Assembly (NCBI GenBank): GCA_030747505.1
Contig: JASLKQ010000024.1
Coordinates: 1 to 39,486 of the forward strand
Origin: Verrucomicrobiota bacterium
GTDB lineage: Bacteria; Verrucomicrobiota; Verrucomicrobiia; Limisphaerales; UBA1100
DNA: 39,486 bases
Reading direction: 5' to 3'
Positions 15,935-23,464 of the stretch are shown one piece after another (the first letter of the stretch is position 1; every line of letters starts with the position of its first letter). The notes under the pieces are model-generated. The model worked only from the letters and a program-made list of their open reading frames with translations, searched no databases and had not been told where the DNA came from. The translations under genes were made by a program, and so were the position numbers.

Positions 15935-18900
15935 TTAACGGGATGATAGCGTGGTTTGCCCGCAATAGCGTGGCAGCCAATCTGCTGATGATTTTCATCG
16001 TCCTGATGGGGGTCAATGGCATCATCAACCGGCTTCCGGTTGAGGTATTTCCCATGTTCACCCCTGATGAGGTGGAGGTTCGGGTCACTTATAGAGGCGC
16101 CACCCCTGAGCAAATGGAGGAATCCATTGTTATCCCGCTGGAAAACATTGTAGCCGACCTTCCCGGCATCGAGGAAATCAAGAGTTCTGCAAGCGAAGGC
16201 CGTTGCACGATAGAGATTGAAGCAGAATCGGACTACGACCCACGGGTATTGCTCGAGGATGTTAAGAGTCGGGTCGATAGTCTTAACAGCCTGCCTGATG
16301 GGATTGAACCTCCGGTTGTGCGGATCGAGGAGCATCTTCACGAAGTGGTCACCCTCATCATCTATGGAAAGATGAGTGAGTATGACCTGCGCAAACTGGG
16401 CGAACGGATCCGTGATGAGGTCGGCCGGATGGAGGGAATCTCTCGAGTGGAAATGCGCGGCCTGCGCAATTACGAGATTAATATTGAAGTCTCCGAAACC
16501 GTGTTGCAGGAACATGGGCTCACACTGCAACAGGTTGCTGAAGCAGTTCGCAGTTCAGCCGTCGACTTACCCGGCGGAGTCATCAAGGCCCGCAACGGCG
16601 AAGTTCTCGTACGGACCGAGGGTCGTGCCTTCGACAAGGCCGACTTCGAGAAAATTATCCTCAAGGCCCTGCCTAATGGATCCCATTTAACCCTTGGAGA
16701 AATTGCCCATGTCACTGATGCCTTCGAGGAGGAGCAGGTGGTTATGCGCTACAACGGCAAACGCTGTGCGGTGGTGCACATCGCACGAACCGGCGACCAG
16801 AATGCCCTCAAGATAGAAGGTATCGTGCAAGGATATCTGGACTCACAACTCAAACCCTCCCTGCCTGAGGGAGTCAGTGTAGATATATGGAATAACCGCG
16901 CCGATATCATCAATAAACGTCTGGTAACCCTCAATGACTCCGCCTTCATGGGGATAGCTTCAATCATCATACTTTTGGGATTATTCTTAAGGCCTGCGGT
17001 CGCCTTCTGGGTGTGTCTTGGAGTCCCCGTTGCCTTCATGGGAGCCTTTGCGCTCATGCCTTACTTCGGGGTAACCATCAATCTCCTGACTCTATATGGT
17101 TTTATTCTGGTCCTGGGTATTCTGGTGGATGATGCCATTGTTACGGGAGAACGGATCCACGCTTATCAGCAACGGGGAGGAACCGGACTGGAGGGAGCCA
17201 TCAAAGGCGCCCAGGAGGTTGCCACACCCGTCATCTTCGGAGTACTAACCACCGCCATTGCCTTTGTCCCTCTACTGATGGTTGAAGGCCGCCGAGGGCA
17301 ATTTTTCGCCCAGATTCCATTTGTTGTTATTCCCTGCCTCCTGTTTTCACTGGTCGAATCCAAGCTGATCCTTCCAGCCCACCTAAGTCATCTTTCCACC
17401 GGCAAACCCCCTCGCGATCGGCTGAGCCTACTTGCCCGTATGCAACGCAGTTGCGCTGATGGATTGGAGTGGGTTATCGAAAAGTTGTACCGACCCGTGC
17501 TCGATACGGCCTCGGCGAACCGGTATGTCACTCTCTGTCTTTTTACCGGGGCAGCAATAATTATTTGTTTTTACTCATACAGCGGCCGATTGAAGATGAC
17601 CTTTTTCCCCCCCATCGACAGTGAATATGCCACCGCGCGCCTGGTAATGCCTCAAGGTACGGCCTATGAAGTAACAGAAGAAAAACTTCAGAAAATAATT
17701 GAGGAAGCGTACACGCTAAAAGAAACCTACACAGGAAAATATGACGATCCTATTACCGGCCAAACAATCGATCAAAGCGTCATCGGCGATATTATCACCA
17801 CCATCGGCGGCCAGAATATAGCAGGCGTACGGGGCCCTGCCTCCTCTGGAATCGCCAACCTTGGCGAAGTTCAACTGCAACTCATGGCACCTGAGGACCG
17901 TATCTATTTTCAGGACAAAAAATTCCACGAGATAAAGACCCGGGAACTGGTGAAGGAATGGCGCGGTAATATCGGAATCATCCAGGGTGCCCAGGAAATT
18001 ACCACAAAAGCGGTAATTGGCCGCACCCGTGATCCGATTGCCATTAAGCTGGCGATGCCCGCACAGGATACTTCCGAAAAAACCACGGAGGCACTCTCGA
18101 TAGTTTCTGACCAAATCAAAGGAGAACTGGAACAGTACCAAGGTTTATTTGATATCCACGACACATTTGAACGCACCAAGGAGGAGGTGCGCCCCAAGTT
18201 AAACAAGGATGCCATGCAACGCGGTATCACCCGCGCCATGATCGGCCGTCAGGTGCAGGGAGGGTTCTTTGGCCATGAAGCCCAGCGTATTCAACGGGGC
18301 CAGAATGAAGTGCGGGTCATGGTGCGTTACCCGGTGGAAGAACGGGAAAGCATGGCCAGTCTGGAAAACATGCAAATCCGACTACCTGAAGGGGGTTCTG
18401 TCCCCTTAACAGCGGTGGCTGATTTGGAAATGACCGACAGTTATCCCTCAATTTACCGCAATGACCTGGCTCGCACCCTCTATGTGCTGGCTGACGCCGA
18501 TAAGGATAATGCAGCACTCGACTTGGAGAAGGTTCGGGAAGACCTAGAACCCAAAGTAGCCAAACTGGCAGCTTCTCAACCGGGCATGAGCTATAGTTTT
18601 GATGGCGAAGGCCGCGAACGCAAGGAATCCATGGCGGCACTGAAAATCGGGAGTATTATTGTTCTGCTGGGCATTTACGCCATGCTGGCGATTCCCTTCA
18701 AGAGTTACACTCAACCCTTAATCGTGATGGCGATCATTCCATTCAGCCTCATGGGCGCACTTTTGGGGCATATTATCATGGATATGCATTTTAGCGTAAT
18801 GAGTGCCTTTGGCATGCTGGCCATGGCAGGCGTAGTGGTGAATGACAGTTTGGTGATGGTGCATTATATTAACATGAAACGGGATGAGGGAGTGCCCCTA

Positions 18901-19182
18901 ATTGAAGCGGTCAGCCGAGCGGGAGGAGCACGCTTTCGACCCATCCTGTTAACCAGCTTAACCACCTTCGGCGGCATCCTTCCCACCATGTTTGAAAAAA
19001 GCACTCAAGCCCAGTTTGTGGTTCCCATGGGAATCAGCCTCGCCTGGGGGGTCCTGTTTGCCACTTTCATCACCTTAATATTGGTGCCTATCTGCTATCT
19101 GATACTGGAGGACCTGAAGAGAGGGATTAGTCGCTATTGGAACTGGCAAATGGGTCGCAAACCCGAACCAGCCTCGGTATAA
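15931..19182 (+). CDS. RND efflux permease (AcrB/HAE superfamily)
   Basis: Inner membrane proton-driven transporter of 1083 residues, full length for the AcrB/MMPL-type RND superfamily. It has twelve helices in two homologous halves, each followed by large periplasmic porter and docking loops. The first helix (NLLMIFIVLMGVNGI) is followed by the expected PVEVFPMFTPDEVEVRV segment. Helix 4 has GILVDDAIVTGE with the proton-relay Asp pair at 400-401. In helix 10 the AcrB Lys940 position reads Asn971 (VVNDSLVM), as in many HAE-type pumps from aquatic bacteria that carry an ND pair there. GRRGQFFAQIPFVVIPCLL is helix 5-6. It begins inside the last codons of the adaptor gene (ATGA). Substrate specificity cannot be deduced. 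It is probably one operon from the channel gene onward. Confidence 0.96.
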   Translation: MINGMIAWFARNSVAANLLMIFIVLMGVNGIINRLPVEVFPMFTPDEVEVRVTYRGATPEQMEESIVIPLENIVADLPGIEEIKSSASEGRCTIEIEAESDYDPRVLLEDVKSRVDSLNSLPDGIEPPVVRIEEHLHEVVTLIIYGKMSEYDLRKLGERIRDEVGRMEGISRVEMRGLRNYEINIEVSETVLQEHGLTLQQVAEAVRSSAVDLPGGVIKARNGEVLVRTEGRAFDKADFEKIILKALPNGSHLTLGEIAHVTDAFEEEQVVMRYNGKRCAVVHIARTGDQNALKIEGIVQGYLDSQLKPSLPEGVSVDIWNNRADIINKRLVTLNDSAFMGIASIIILLGLFLRPAVAFWVCLGVPVAFMGAFALMPYFGVTINLLTLYGFILVLGILVDDAIVTGERIHAYQQRGGTGLEGAIKGAQEVATPVIFGVLTTAIAFVPLLMVEGRRGQFFAQIPFVVIPCLLFSLVESKLILPAHLSHLSTGKPPRDRLSLLARMQRSCADGLEWVIEKLYRPVLDTASANRYVTLCLFTGAAIIICFYSYSGRLKMTFFPPIDSEYATARLVMPQGTAYEVTEEKLQKIIEEAYTLKETYTGKYDDPITGQTIDQSVIGDIITTIGGQNIAGVRGPASSGIANLGEVQLQLMAPEDRIYFQDKKFHEIKTRELVKEWRGNIGIIQGAQEITTKAVIGRTRDPIAIKLAMPAQDTSEKTTEALSIVSDQIKGELEQYQGLFDIHDTFERTKEEVRPKLNKDAMQRGITRAMIGRQVQGGFFGHEAQRIQRGQNEVRVMVRYPVEERESMASLENMQIRLPEGGSVPLTAVADLEMTDSYPSIYRNDLARTLYVLADADKDNAALDLEKVREDLEPKVAKLAASQPGMSYSFDGEGRERKESMAALKIGSIIVLLGIYAMLAIPFKSYTQPLIVMAIIPFSLMGALLGHIIMDMHFSVMSAFGMLAMAGVVVNDSLVMVHYINMKRDEGVPLIEAVSRAGGARFRPILLTSLTTFGGILPTMFEKSTQAQFVVPMGISLAWGVLFATFITLILVPICYLILEDLKRGISRYWNWQMGRKPEPASV

Positions 19183-19223
19183 ATTCATTGGACATCAGGC
19201 TGCGGGCAATGGAGAGTTGGCCC

Positions 19224-19931
19224 ATGAAATCCACTTTACTGATTTGTGCTCTCCTATTGTCTCTTCCTCTTTCGGCAGCCGATAAATCCAAACTCCACTC
19301 CGCACTCAACCCGGCCCCGCGTCAGGGAGGCTGGATGAAGCGCCACAACTCATTTAACGACCGGGTTGCCAAGGGTAATGTGGATCTGGTCTTTATTGGC
19401 GACTCAATCACCCAGGGCTGGGAAGGCCGTGGGAGAGGTGTGTGGGCCAAACACTATGGCAAACGCAATGCAGTCAACCTCGGCATCGGTGGCGACCGCA
19501 CCCAGCACGTCATCTGGCGACTGGATAACGGAAACCTTAAAAATATCACTCCCAAGGCCGCCGTCATCATGATCGGCACCAATAATTCGGGTAGCAATTC
19601 ATCCAAGGAAATCGCTGATGGAGTCGCTGCCATTGTTAAACAAATTAGGACTAAATCACCAAAGACCCAGATTCTGCTGCTCGGCGTATTCCCACGCGGC
19701 ACAAACAACGCCGACAAACGTCGTCAAGTGAATGAGGGTGCCAATAGGATTTTCAGTAAACTCGATGATGGCAAGCACGTACACTATCTGGATATCGGAC
19801 CCAAGTTCCTGCAAAAGGATGGGACGCTGACTAGAGAAATTATGCCGGACCTCCTGCACCTGAGCCAAAAAGGCTACACGATTTGGGCTGAATCAATTGA
19901 AGCCAAACTAGCCAACCTCCTGGACGAATAA
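19224..19931 (+). CDS. Secreted SGNH/GDSL hydrolase
   Basis: SGNH-fold esterase of 235 residues resembling platelet-activating-factor acetylhydrolase-like bacterial proteins. The start at 19224 follows a GGAGAG ribosome site (one of the very few in this window) and opens a signal peptide (MKSTLLICALLLSLPLSA); an upstream in-frame ATG at 19137 would lie inside the permease gene and lacks a signal. Block I is VFIGDSITQGW (Ser61), block II GIGGDRTQH (Gly90), block III MIGTNNSG (Asn120) and block V PDLLHLSQKGY (Asp209, His212), so all four SGNH residues are present. Exported enzymes of this kind often remove acetyl or other acyl groups from polysaccharides, which would suit the neighbouring polysaccharide genes, but the substrate is inferred from context only. 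Confidence 0.92.
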   Translation: MKSTLLICALLLSLPLSAADKSKLHSALNPAPRQGGWMKRHNSFNDRVAKGNVDLVFIGDSITQGWEGRGRGVWAKHYGKRNAVNLGIGGDRTQHVIWRLDNGNLKNITPKAAVIMIGTNNSGSNSSKEIADGVAAIVKQIRTKSPKTQILLLGVFPRGTNNADKRRQVNEGANRIFSKLDDGKHVHYLDIGPKFLQKDGTLTREIMPDLLHLSQKGYTIWAESIEAKLANLLDE

Positions 19932-19963
19932 TACTGTCTCAACCTCATAGGCACGTGAGAAAA

Positions 19964-21370
19964 ATGCGGTCCAGCCTGCTTTCAATAATTATATTGCCAC
20001 TGATCTCTAGTGGTTATTTCGTCAAAAAAGCACAGGCAGAGAAGCAGAGTAATGCATCAATAATTCTACCTTTCGGTGAAAAAGGAAAATTCAAGATGTT
20101 GTATGATTGCCGGCAGCGTCCGCAGTCGGTTCTTCTGAAGGATAAGCTCTATATCGTATACAACGGGGATGCGAAGCCCTCCAGAAATGGCAAGGGCAAT
20201 GCTTACCCACTACTGATCACCTATAACCCGAAGGATCGAAGCTTCTCCAAGCCGGTTCGACTGGGGCAGAAGAGCAGCACCGACCACCATTACAGCCCGA
20301 TCATCTGGGCTGATGAAGATGGCTTCCTGCACGTTCTATTTGGCTGCCATAAAACTCCCGGCACCCATCTCATTTCAAAACATCCAGTGCAAAAGGGGCC
20401 TTCAGAAATATCCTGGAAAAAGATGCCCCAGATCGCGCCGAAGCTTTCCTATCCGACGGTTTATCGGATTCACGGCGACAAGGAGATGATCTATTACCGC
20501 ACCGGTGGTCATACCAGTTCCTGGACCTACCGGATCACTGAGGACAATGGCAAAACCTGGACCGGGCCACAGAAGGATGTCACAGACCTGGATAGCAGGG
20601 GAAAATTGGACTGGTCTTCCTACCAAACAAAACTCCCGAGTAAAGACGGAAAACACTTACACGTGGTGTACACCGATTATGATGACAACAAAAATTCACC
20701 AAACGAAGAGAGGTTTTACAATCCGCGTTATGAGCAATTAGTGTCCAATGAATGGAAGTATAATCTCTCCTATGTGAAGATTGATCTGGATACGCACGTT
20801 GTCCGCAATGCTGCAGGAGATATTCTAATGAGACCCATTGATTTGGATTACTCAAAGGCAAATTGCCAGATTTGGGACACGAAATGGCGCGGGGCCGGCA
20901 TACCCCCGGTGATTTCCCTGAACGAACATGATGAACCCACATTTCTACATGTTCTTTCTGAAGATAAAATCAAATCCCACCGCTACTACTATGTGCGGCG
21001 CAAAAAAGGGAAATGGATGCAGACGCCCATTTGCAATTCCAATCATCAATGGAATAGCTCTTACCTTGCCAGAGATACAAAAGGTGTCCTTCACGCCTAT
21101 GTCATTGCCGGAGACGGCTACCTTGATGGCGGATATATGGACCGGCATGGTGGTGGCCGCATAGAAGAATGGGTTTCACAGGATAAAGGCAATAGCTGGA
21201 AAAAATCCCGTGACCTAATGGCCGATCAAAAAGAATTTGGCGACTGGCGATTCAACAATATCCAACCGGTCCTCCGGTCTGATGGAAGCACTGTGGAGGG
21301 CATGCTGCTTTTCTACGGCTGGAAGAATAAAAATGCCCCTGAAGCAAGAGCCTTTCTGCTACACGAATAG
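19964..21370 (+). CDS. BNR_4 beta-propeller protein, possible polysaccharide (ulvan-type) lyase
   Basis: Secreted protein of 468 residues in the BNR_4 (PF15892-like) seven-bladed propeller family. ATG at 19964 is preferred over GTG at 19955. Residues 1-26 form the signal peptide. Blade motifs are visible (YSPIIWADEDGFLHVLFG, YRITEDNGKTW, EWVSQDKGNSW, SYLARDTKGVLHAY). His109 and His129, then Tyr163 and Arg179, show spacings of 20 and 16 residues. As I recall, those equal the spacings of His123/His143 and Tyr188/Arg204 in the PL25 ulvan lyase PLSV_3936. Ulvan is a sulfated algal polysaccharide, and four sulfatases lie in the same window. BNR_4 also occurs in proteins of unknown function, so lyase activity is an inference. 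It sits 32 bp after the SGNH gene. Confidence 0.82.
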   Translation: MRSSLLSIIILPLISSGYFVKKAQAEKQSNASIILPFGEKGKFKMLYDCRQRPQSVLLKDKLYIVYNGDAKPSRNGKGNAYPLLITYNPKDRSFSKPVRLGQKSSTDHHYSPIIWADEDGFLHVLFGCHKTPGTHLISKHPVQKGPSEISWKKMPQIAPKLSYPTVYRIHGDKEMIYYRTGGHTSSWTYRITEDNGKTWTGPQKDVTDLDSRGKLDWSSYQTKLPSKDGKHLHVVYTDYDDNKNSPNEERFYNPRYEQLVSNEWKYNLSYVKIDLDTHVVRNAAGDILMRPIDLDYSKANCQIWDTKWRGAGIPPVISLNEHDEPTFLHVLSEDKIKSHRYYYVRRKKGKWMQTPICNSNHQWNSSYLARDTKGVLHAYVIAGDGYLDGGYMDRHGGGRIEEWVSQDKGNSWKKSRDLMADQKEFGDWRFNNIQPVLRSDGSTVEGMLLFYGWKNKNAPEARAFLLHE

Positions 21371-21396
21371 CCGCGAGCTTCCCGACTGTTGCCTTT

Positions 21397-21425
21397 TGGG
21401 CTCCAACCGATACAATCGGAGCCCA
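21397..21425. other. Hairpin between the BNR_4 and DUF1080 genes
   Basis: Perfect 8-base inverted repeat TGGGCTCC / GGAGCCCA (21397-21404 and 21418-21425) around a 13-base loop; alternatively six plus five pairs (CCGAT/ATCGG) with a 4-base bulge and 3-base loop. It sits 11 bases before the DUF1080 start codon. No T-run follows on either strand, so a classic intrinsic terminator is not supported; an mRNA processing or attenuation element is possible. Confidence 0.5.
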
Positions 21426-21436
21426 CACAATAAGCC

Positions 21437-22429
21437 ATGAAGAAACTCATCCCATTTCTCACGCTCATTTTTGCATTCAAAATTTCAGCCGCACCCAAGG
21501 GCCAGCTCACTTATGAAACGCCAGAAGCAGCGGCAAAAGATCCGGACTTCGCCATCCAAGGCGAGTACACCGGCGAAGGCGTGGATGGATCAGGAGAAAA
21601 TCATCAACTCGGCCTGCAGATTGTCGCACTGGGTGAAGGAACTTTCCAAGCCACGGCTTTCAAAGGCGGACTACCCGGCACAGGTTGGGATGGCCAAACC
21701 AAGTGGGTCTACACGGGAAAACGCAAAGGCAAGACCAAGGCCAGCTTTGCCAATGACGAATCACCCGTCGCCCTGCATTACAATAATGGCAAGGTGATTG
21801 CCGCCAAGGGAGATCAGCAGGTGGGATCCTTCACCAGAACAACCCGCAAACCGAAAACCATCGGGCTCAAGGCCCCCAAGGGAGCCAAGGTGCTCTTTAA
21901 CGGGAAGGACAATGGCTCATTGGATAAACTTCAAGTCACCAAGGACGACCTGATGAAGGAAGGTGCCATTACCAAGGACAAGTTCCAGAACTTCAAACTG
22001 CATGTGGAATTCCGCCTACCCTTCAAGCCCACTGCCCGTGGCCAGGCCCGTGGCAATAGCGGACTGTATCTTCAGCGCCGTTACGAGCTGCAGGTGCTCG
22101 ATTCCTTCGGCATCGAGATGACCCCGGCCAAGAACGATTGTGGCTGCCTCTACAAGCAGAAGTATCCGGACGTGAATGCCTGTTTCCCACCGCTCACCTG
22201 GCAAACCTATGACGTGGATTTTACCGCCGCCAGATTTGATGATGCCGGTAAAAGGACTGCGCCCGCCCGCATCACGGCACACCTCAATGGAATTCTCATC
22301 CATGATGATTACGCATTAAAAAACAAGACCGGTGCCGGCCAAAAGGAAGGGGCCACACCTGGTCCCATCTGGTTCCAGAACCACAGCAATCCTGTCCGCT
22401 ACCGCAATGTGTGGATTCAGGAAAAGTAG
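21437..22429 (+). CDS. DUF1080 protein (3-keto-disaccharide hydrolase family)
   Basis: Secreted protein of 330 residues; signal peptide MKKLIPFLTLIFAFKISA. The C-terminal half (about 150-330) is the concanavalin-like DUF1080 / 3-keto-disaccharide hydrolase domain: KVLFNGKD, KFQNFKLHVEFRLPF, GNSGLYLQRRYELQVLDSFG, then LTWQTYDVDFTAARFD, ITAHLNGILIHDD and the closing GPIWFQNHSNPVRYRNVWI. An N-terminal domain (about 25-135: FAIQGEYTGEG, QIVALGEGTFQA, GGLPGTGWDG) is a recurrent companion in this phylum. The family acts on glycosides whose sugar has first been oxidised to a 3-keto form, or on similar ligands; for this member that is inferred. It lies 12 bp before the cupredoxin gene, and the cupredoxin and propeller genes that follow could belong to the same oxidative route. 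Confidence 0.88.
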   Translation: MKKLIPFLTLIFAFKISAAPKGQLTYETPEAAAKDPDFAIQGEYTGEGVDGSGENHQLGLQIVALGEGTFQATAFKGGLPGTGWDGQTKWVYTGKRKGKTKASFANDESPVALHYNNGKVIAAKGDQQVGSFTRTTRKPKTIGLKAPKGAKVLFNGKDNGSLDKLQVTKDDLMKEGAITKDKFQNFKLHVEFRLPFKPTARGQARGNSGLYLQRRYELQVLDSFGIEMTPAKNDCGCLYKQKYPDVNACFPPLTWQTYDVDFTAARFDDAGKRTAPARITAHLNGILIHDDYALKNKTGAGQKEGATPGPIWFQNHSNPVRYRNVWIQEK

Positions 22430-22441
22430 ACCTAAAGCACG

Positions 22442-23464
22442 ATGCGATTTCTAGTCATATTATATACGGCAGTTACACTTTCTGCTGCACCCCTGAAAAT
22501 TAATATCGGCACCCTACCCGGCCTGCAATACGACAAGCCCCGCTTTGAAGTGCAGCCCGGGCAGGAGGTGATGCTTACCTTCAAGAATGCCGATGAAATG
22601 GCCCACAACCTTGCCATTGTTGTCCCGGGCAAACGACTGGAGGTCGTACAGGCAGCCCTCACTATGCCACCCGATTCCAACTACATCCCTAAAAGCAAAT
22701 CCGTTCTTTGGCATACAAAAGTCCTTAAGCCGGATGAAAGTGCCGAGTTAAAATTCGAAGCACCCAAAGAAAAAGGGATCTACCCCTACGTATGCACCTT
22801 TCCCGGCCACGGCCTCATCATGTATGGCGCGATGTATGTGGGCATCAAAATGCCCAAGCTTGCGCAGGATGAGAATGTTTCACCCATGGCCCGTGCTCAG
22901 AGCAGCAATAAAAACCTTCACGCCTGGCCGCATCGCCGACCGCTCATGTATCGCATCTTCATGCCTGACGCCTCCCCCGCAGCCATTGCTGTAGCGCTGC
23001 CTCACGGTGTCTCCTACTGCTGGGATGCCGGCACCTGTCATCTGCGGTATGCATGGATAGGAGGCTTTGTTGACCCTATGCCCGTCTGGAAGGCAAACGG
23101 AAATGGCTTGGCCAAAATAATCGGAACCAAGTTCTGGACTGGCTCAAAGGATTTCCCGTTCCACAAAAAAACCCCATCTGATTTTAAACCTCAGTTTCAA
23201 GGCTACCGCAAAATCGATGGCCATCCCGAGTTCCACTACACCATTGGTGACATTGATATTTACGAACGCAGCACCGCCCTGCCCTCGGGCATGGGGTTGA
23301 CCCGTCATTTTCGAATCCCAAATATCACTTATCCCCTACACATCACGATCGCCTCGGTAAACACAAAAGTCTCGAAGGGAAAAATCAATCAAGGAGTCGC
23401 CACTTTGACCAGTGAAGAAGCCAAAAGCTTTACCATCACCCATCGCCACACCCACGGAAAATGA
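22442..23464 (+). CDS. Azurin-like cupredoxin fused to an unknown C-terminal domain
   Basis: Secreted type 1 copper protein of 340 residues; signal peptide 1-15. Residues 18-136 form the cupredoxin. AHNLAIV gives His55, and YVCTFPGHGLIM gives Cys118, His123 and Met127 with the exact azurin spacing (C-X4-H-X3-M). The second domain (about 155-340) begins HAWPHRRPLMYRIFMPD and contains CWDAGTCHLRYAWIGGFVDPMPVW. I have seen similar segments in heme- or propeller-containing secreted proteins of this phylum but know no function. CWDAGTCH has five residues between the Cys, so it is not a standard heme c site. The protein probably shuttles electrons in the periplasm. Its stop overlaps the next start (ATGA), tying it to the propeller protein as a likely redox partner. 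Confidence 0.85.
   Translation: MRFLVILYTAVTLSAAPLKINIGTLPGLQYDKPRFEVQPGQEVMLTFKNADEMAHNLAIVVPGKRLEVVQAALTMPPDSNYIPKSKSVLWHTKVLKPDESAELKFEAPKEKGIYPYVCTFPGHGLIMYGAMYVGIKMPKLAQDENVSPMARAQSSNKNLHAWPHRRPLMYRIFMPDASPAAIAVALPHGVSYCWDAGTCHLRYAWIGGFVDPMPVWKANGNGLAKIIGTKFWTGSKDFPFHKKTPSDFKPQFQGYRKIDGHPEFHYTIGDIDIYERSTALPSGMGLTRHFRIPNITYPLHITIASVNTKVSKGKINQGVATLTSEEAKSFTITHRHTHGK

Noticed and set aside
23018..23041. CWDAGTCH in the cupredoxin protein as a heme c site
   Set aside because: There are five residues between the two Cys, outside the usual CX2-4CH range, and no cytochrome fold is apparent around it.
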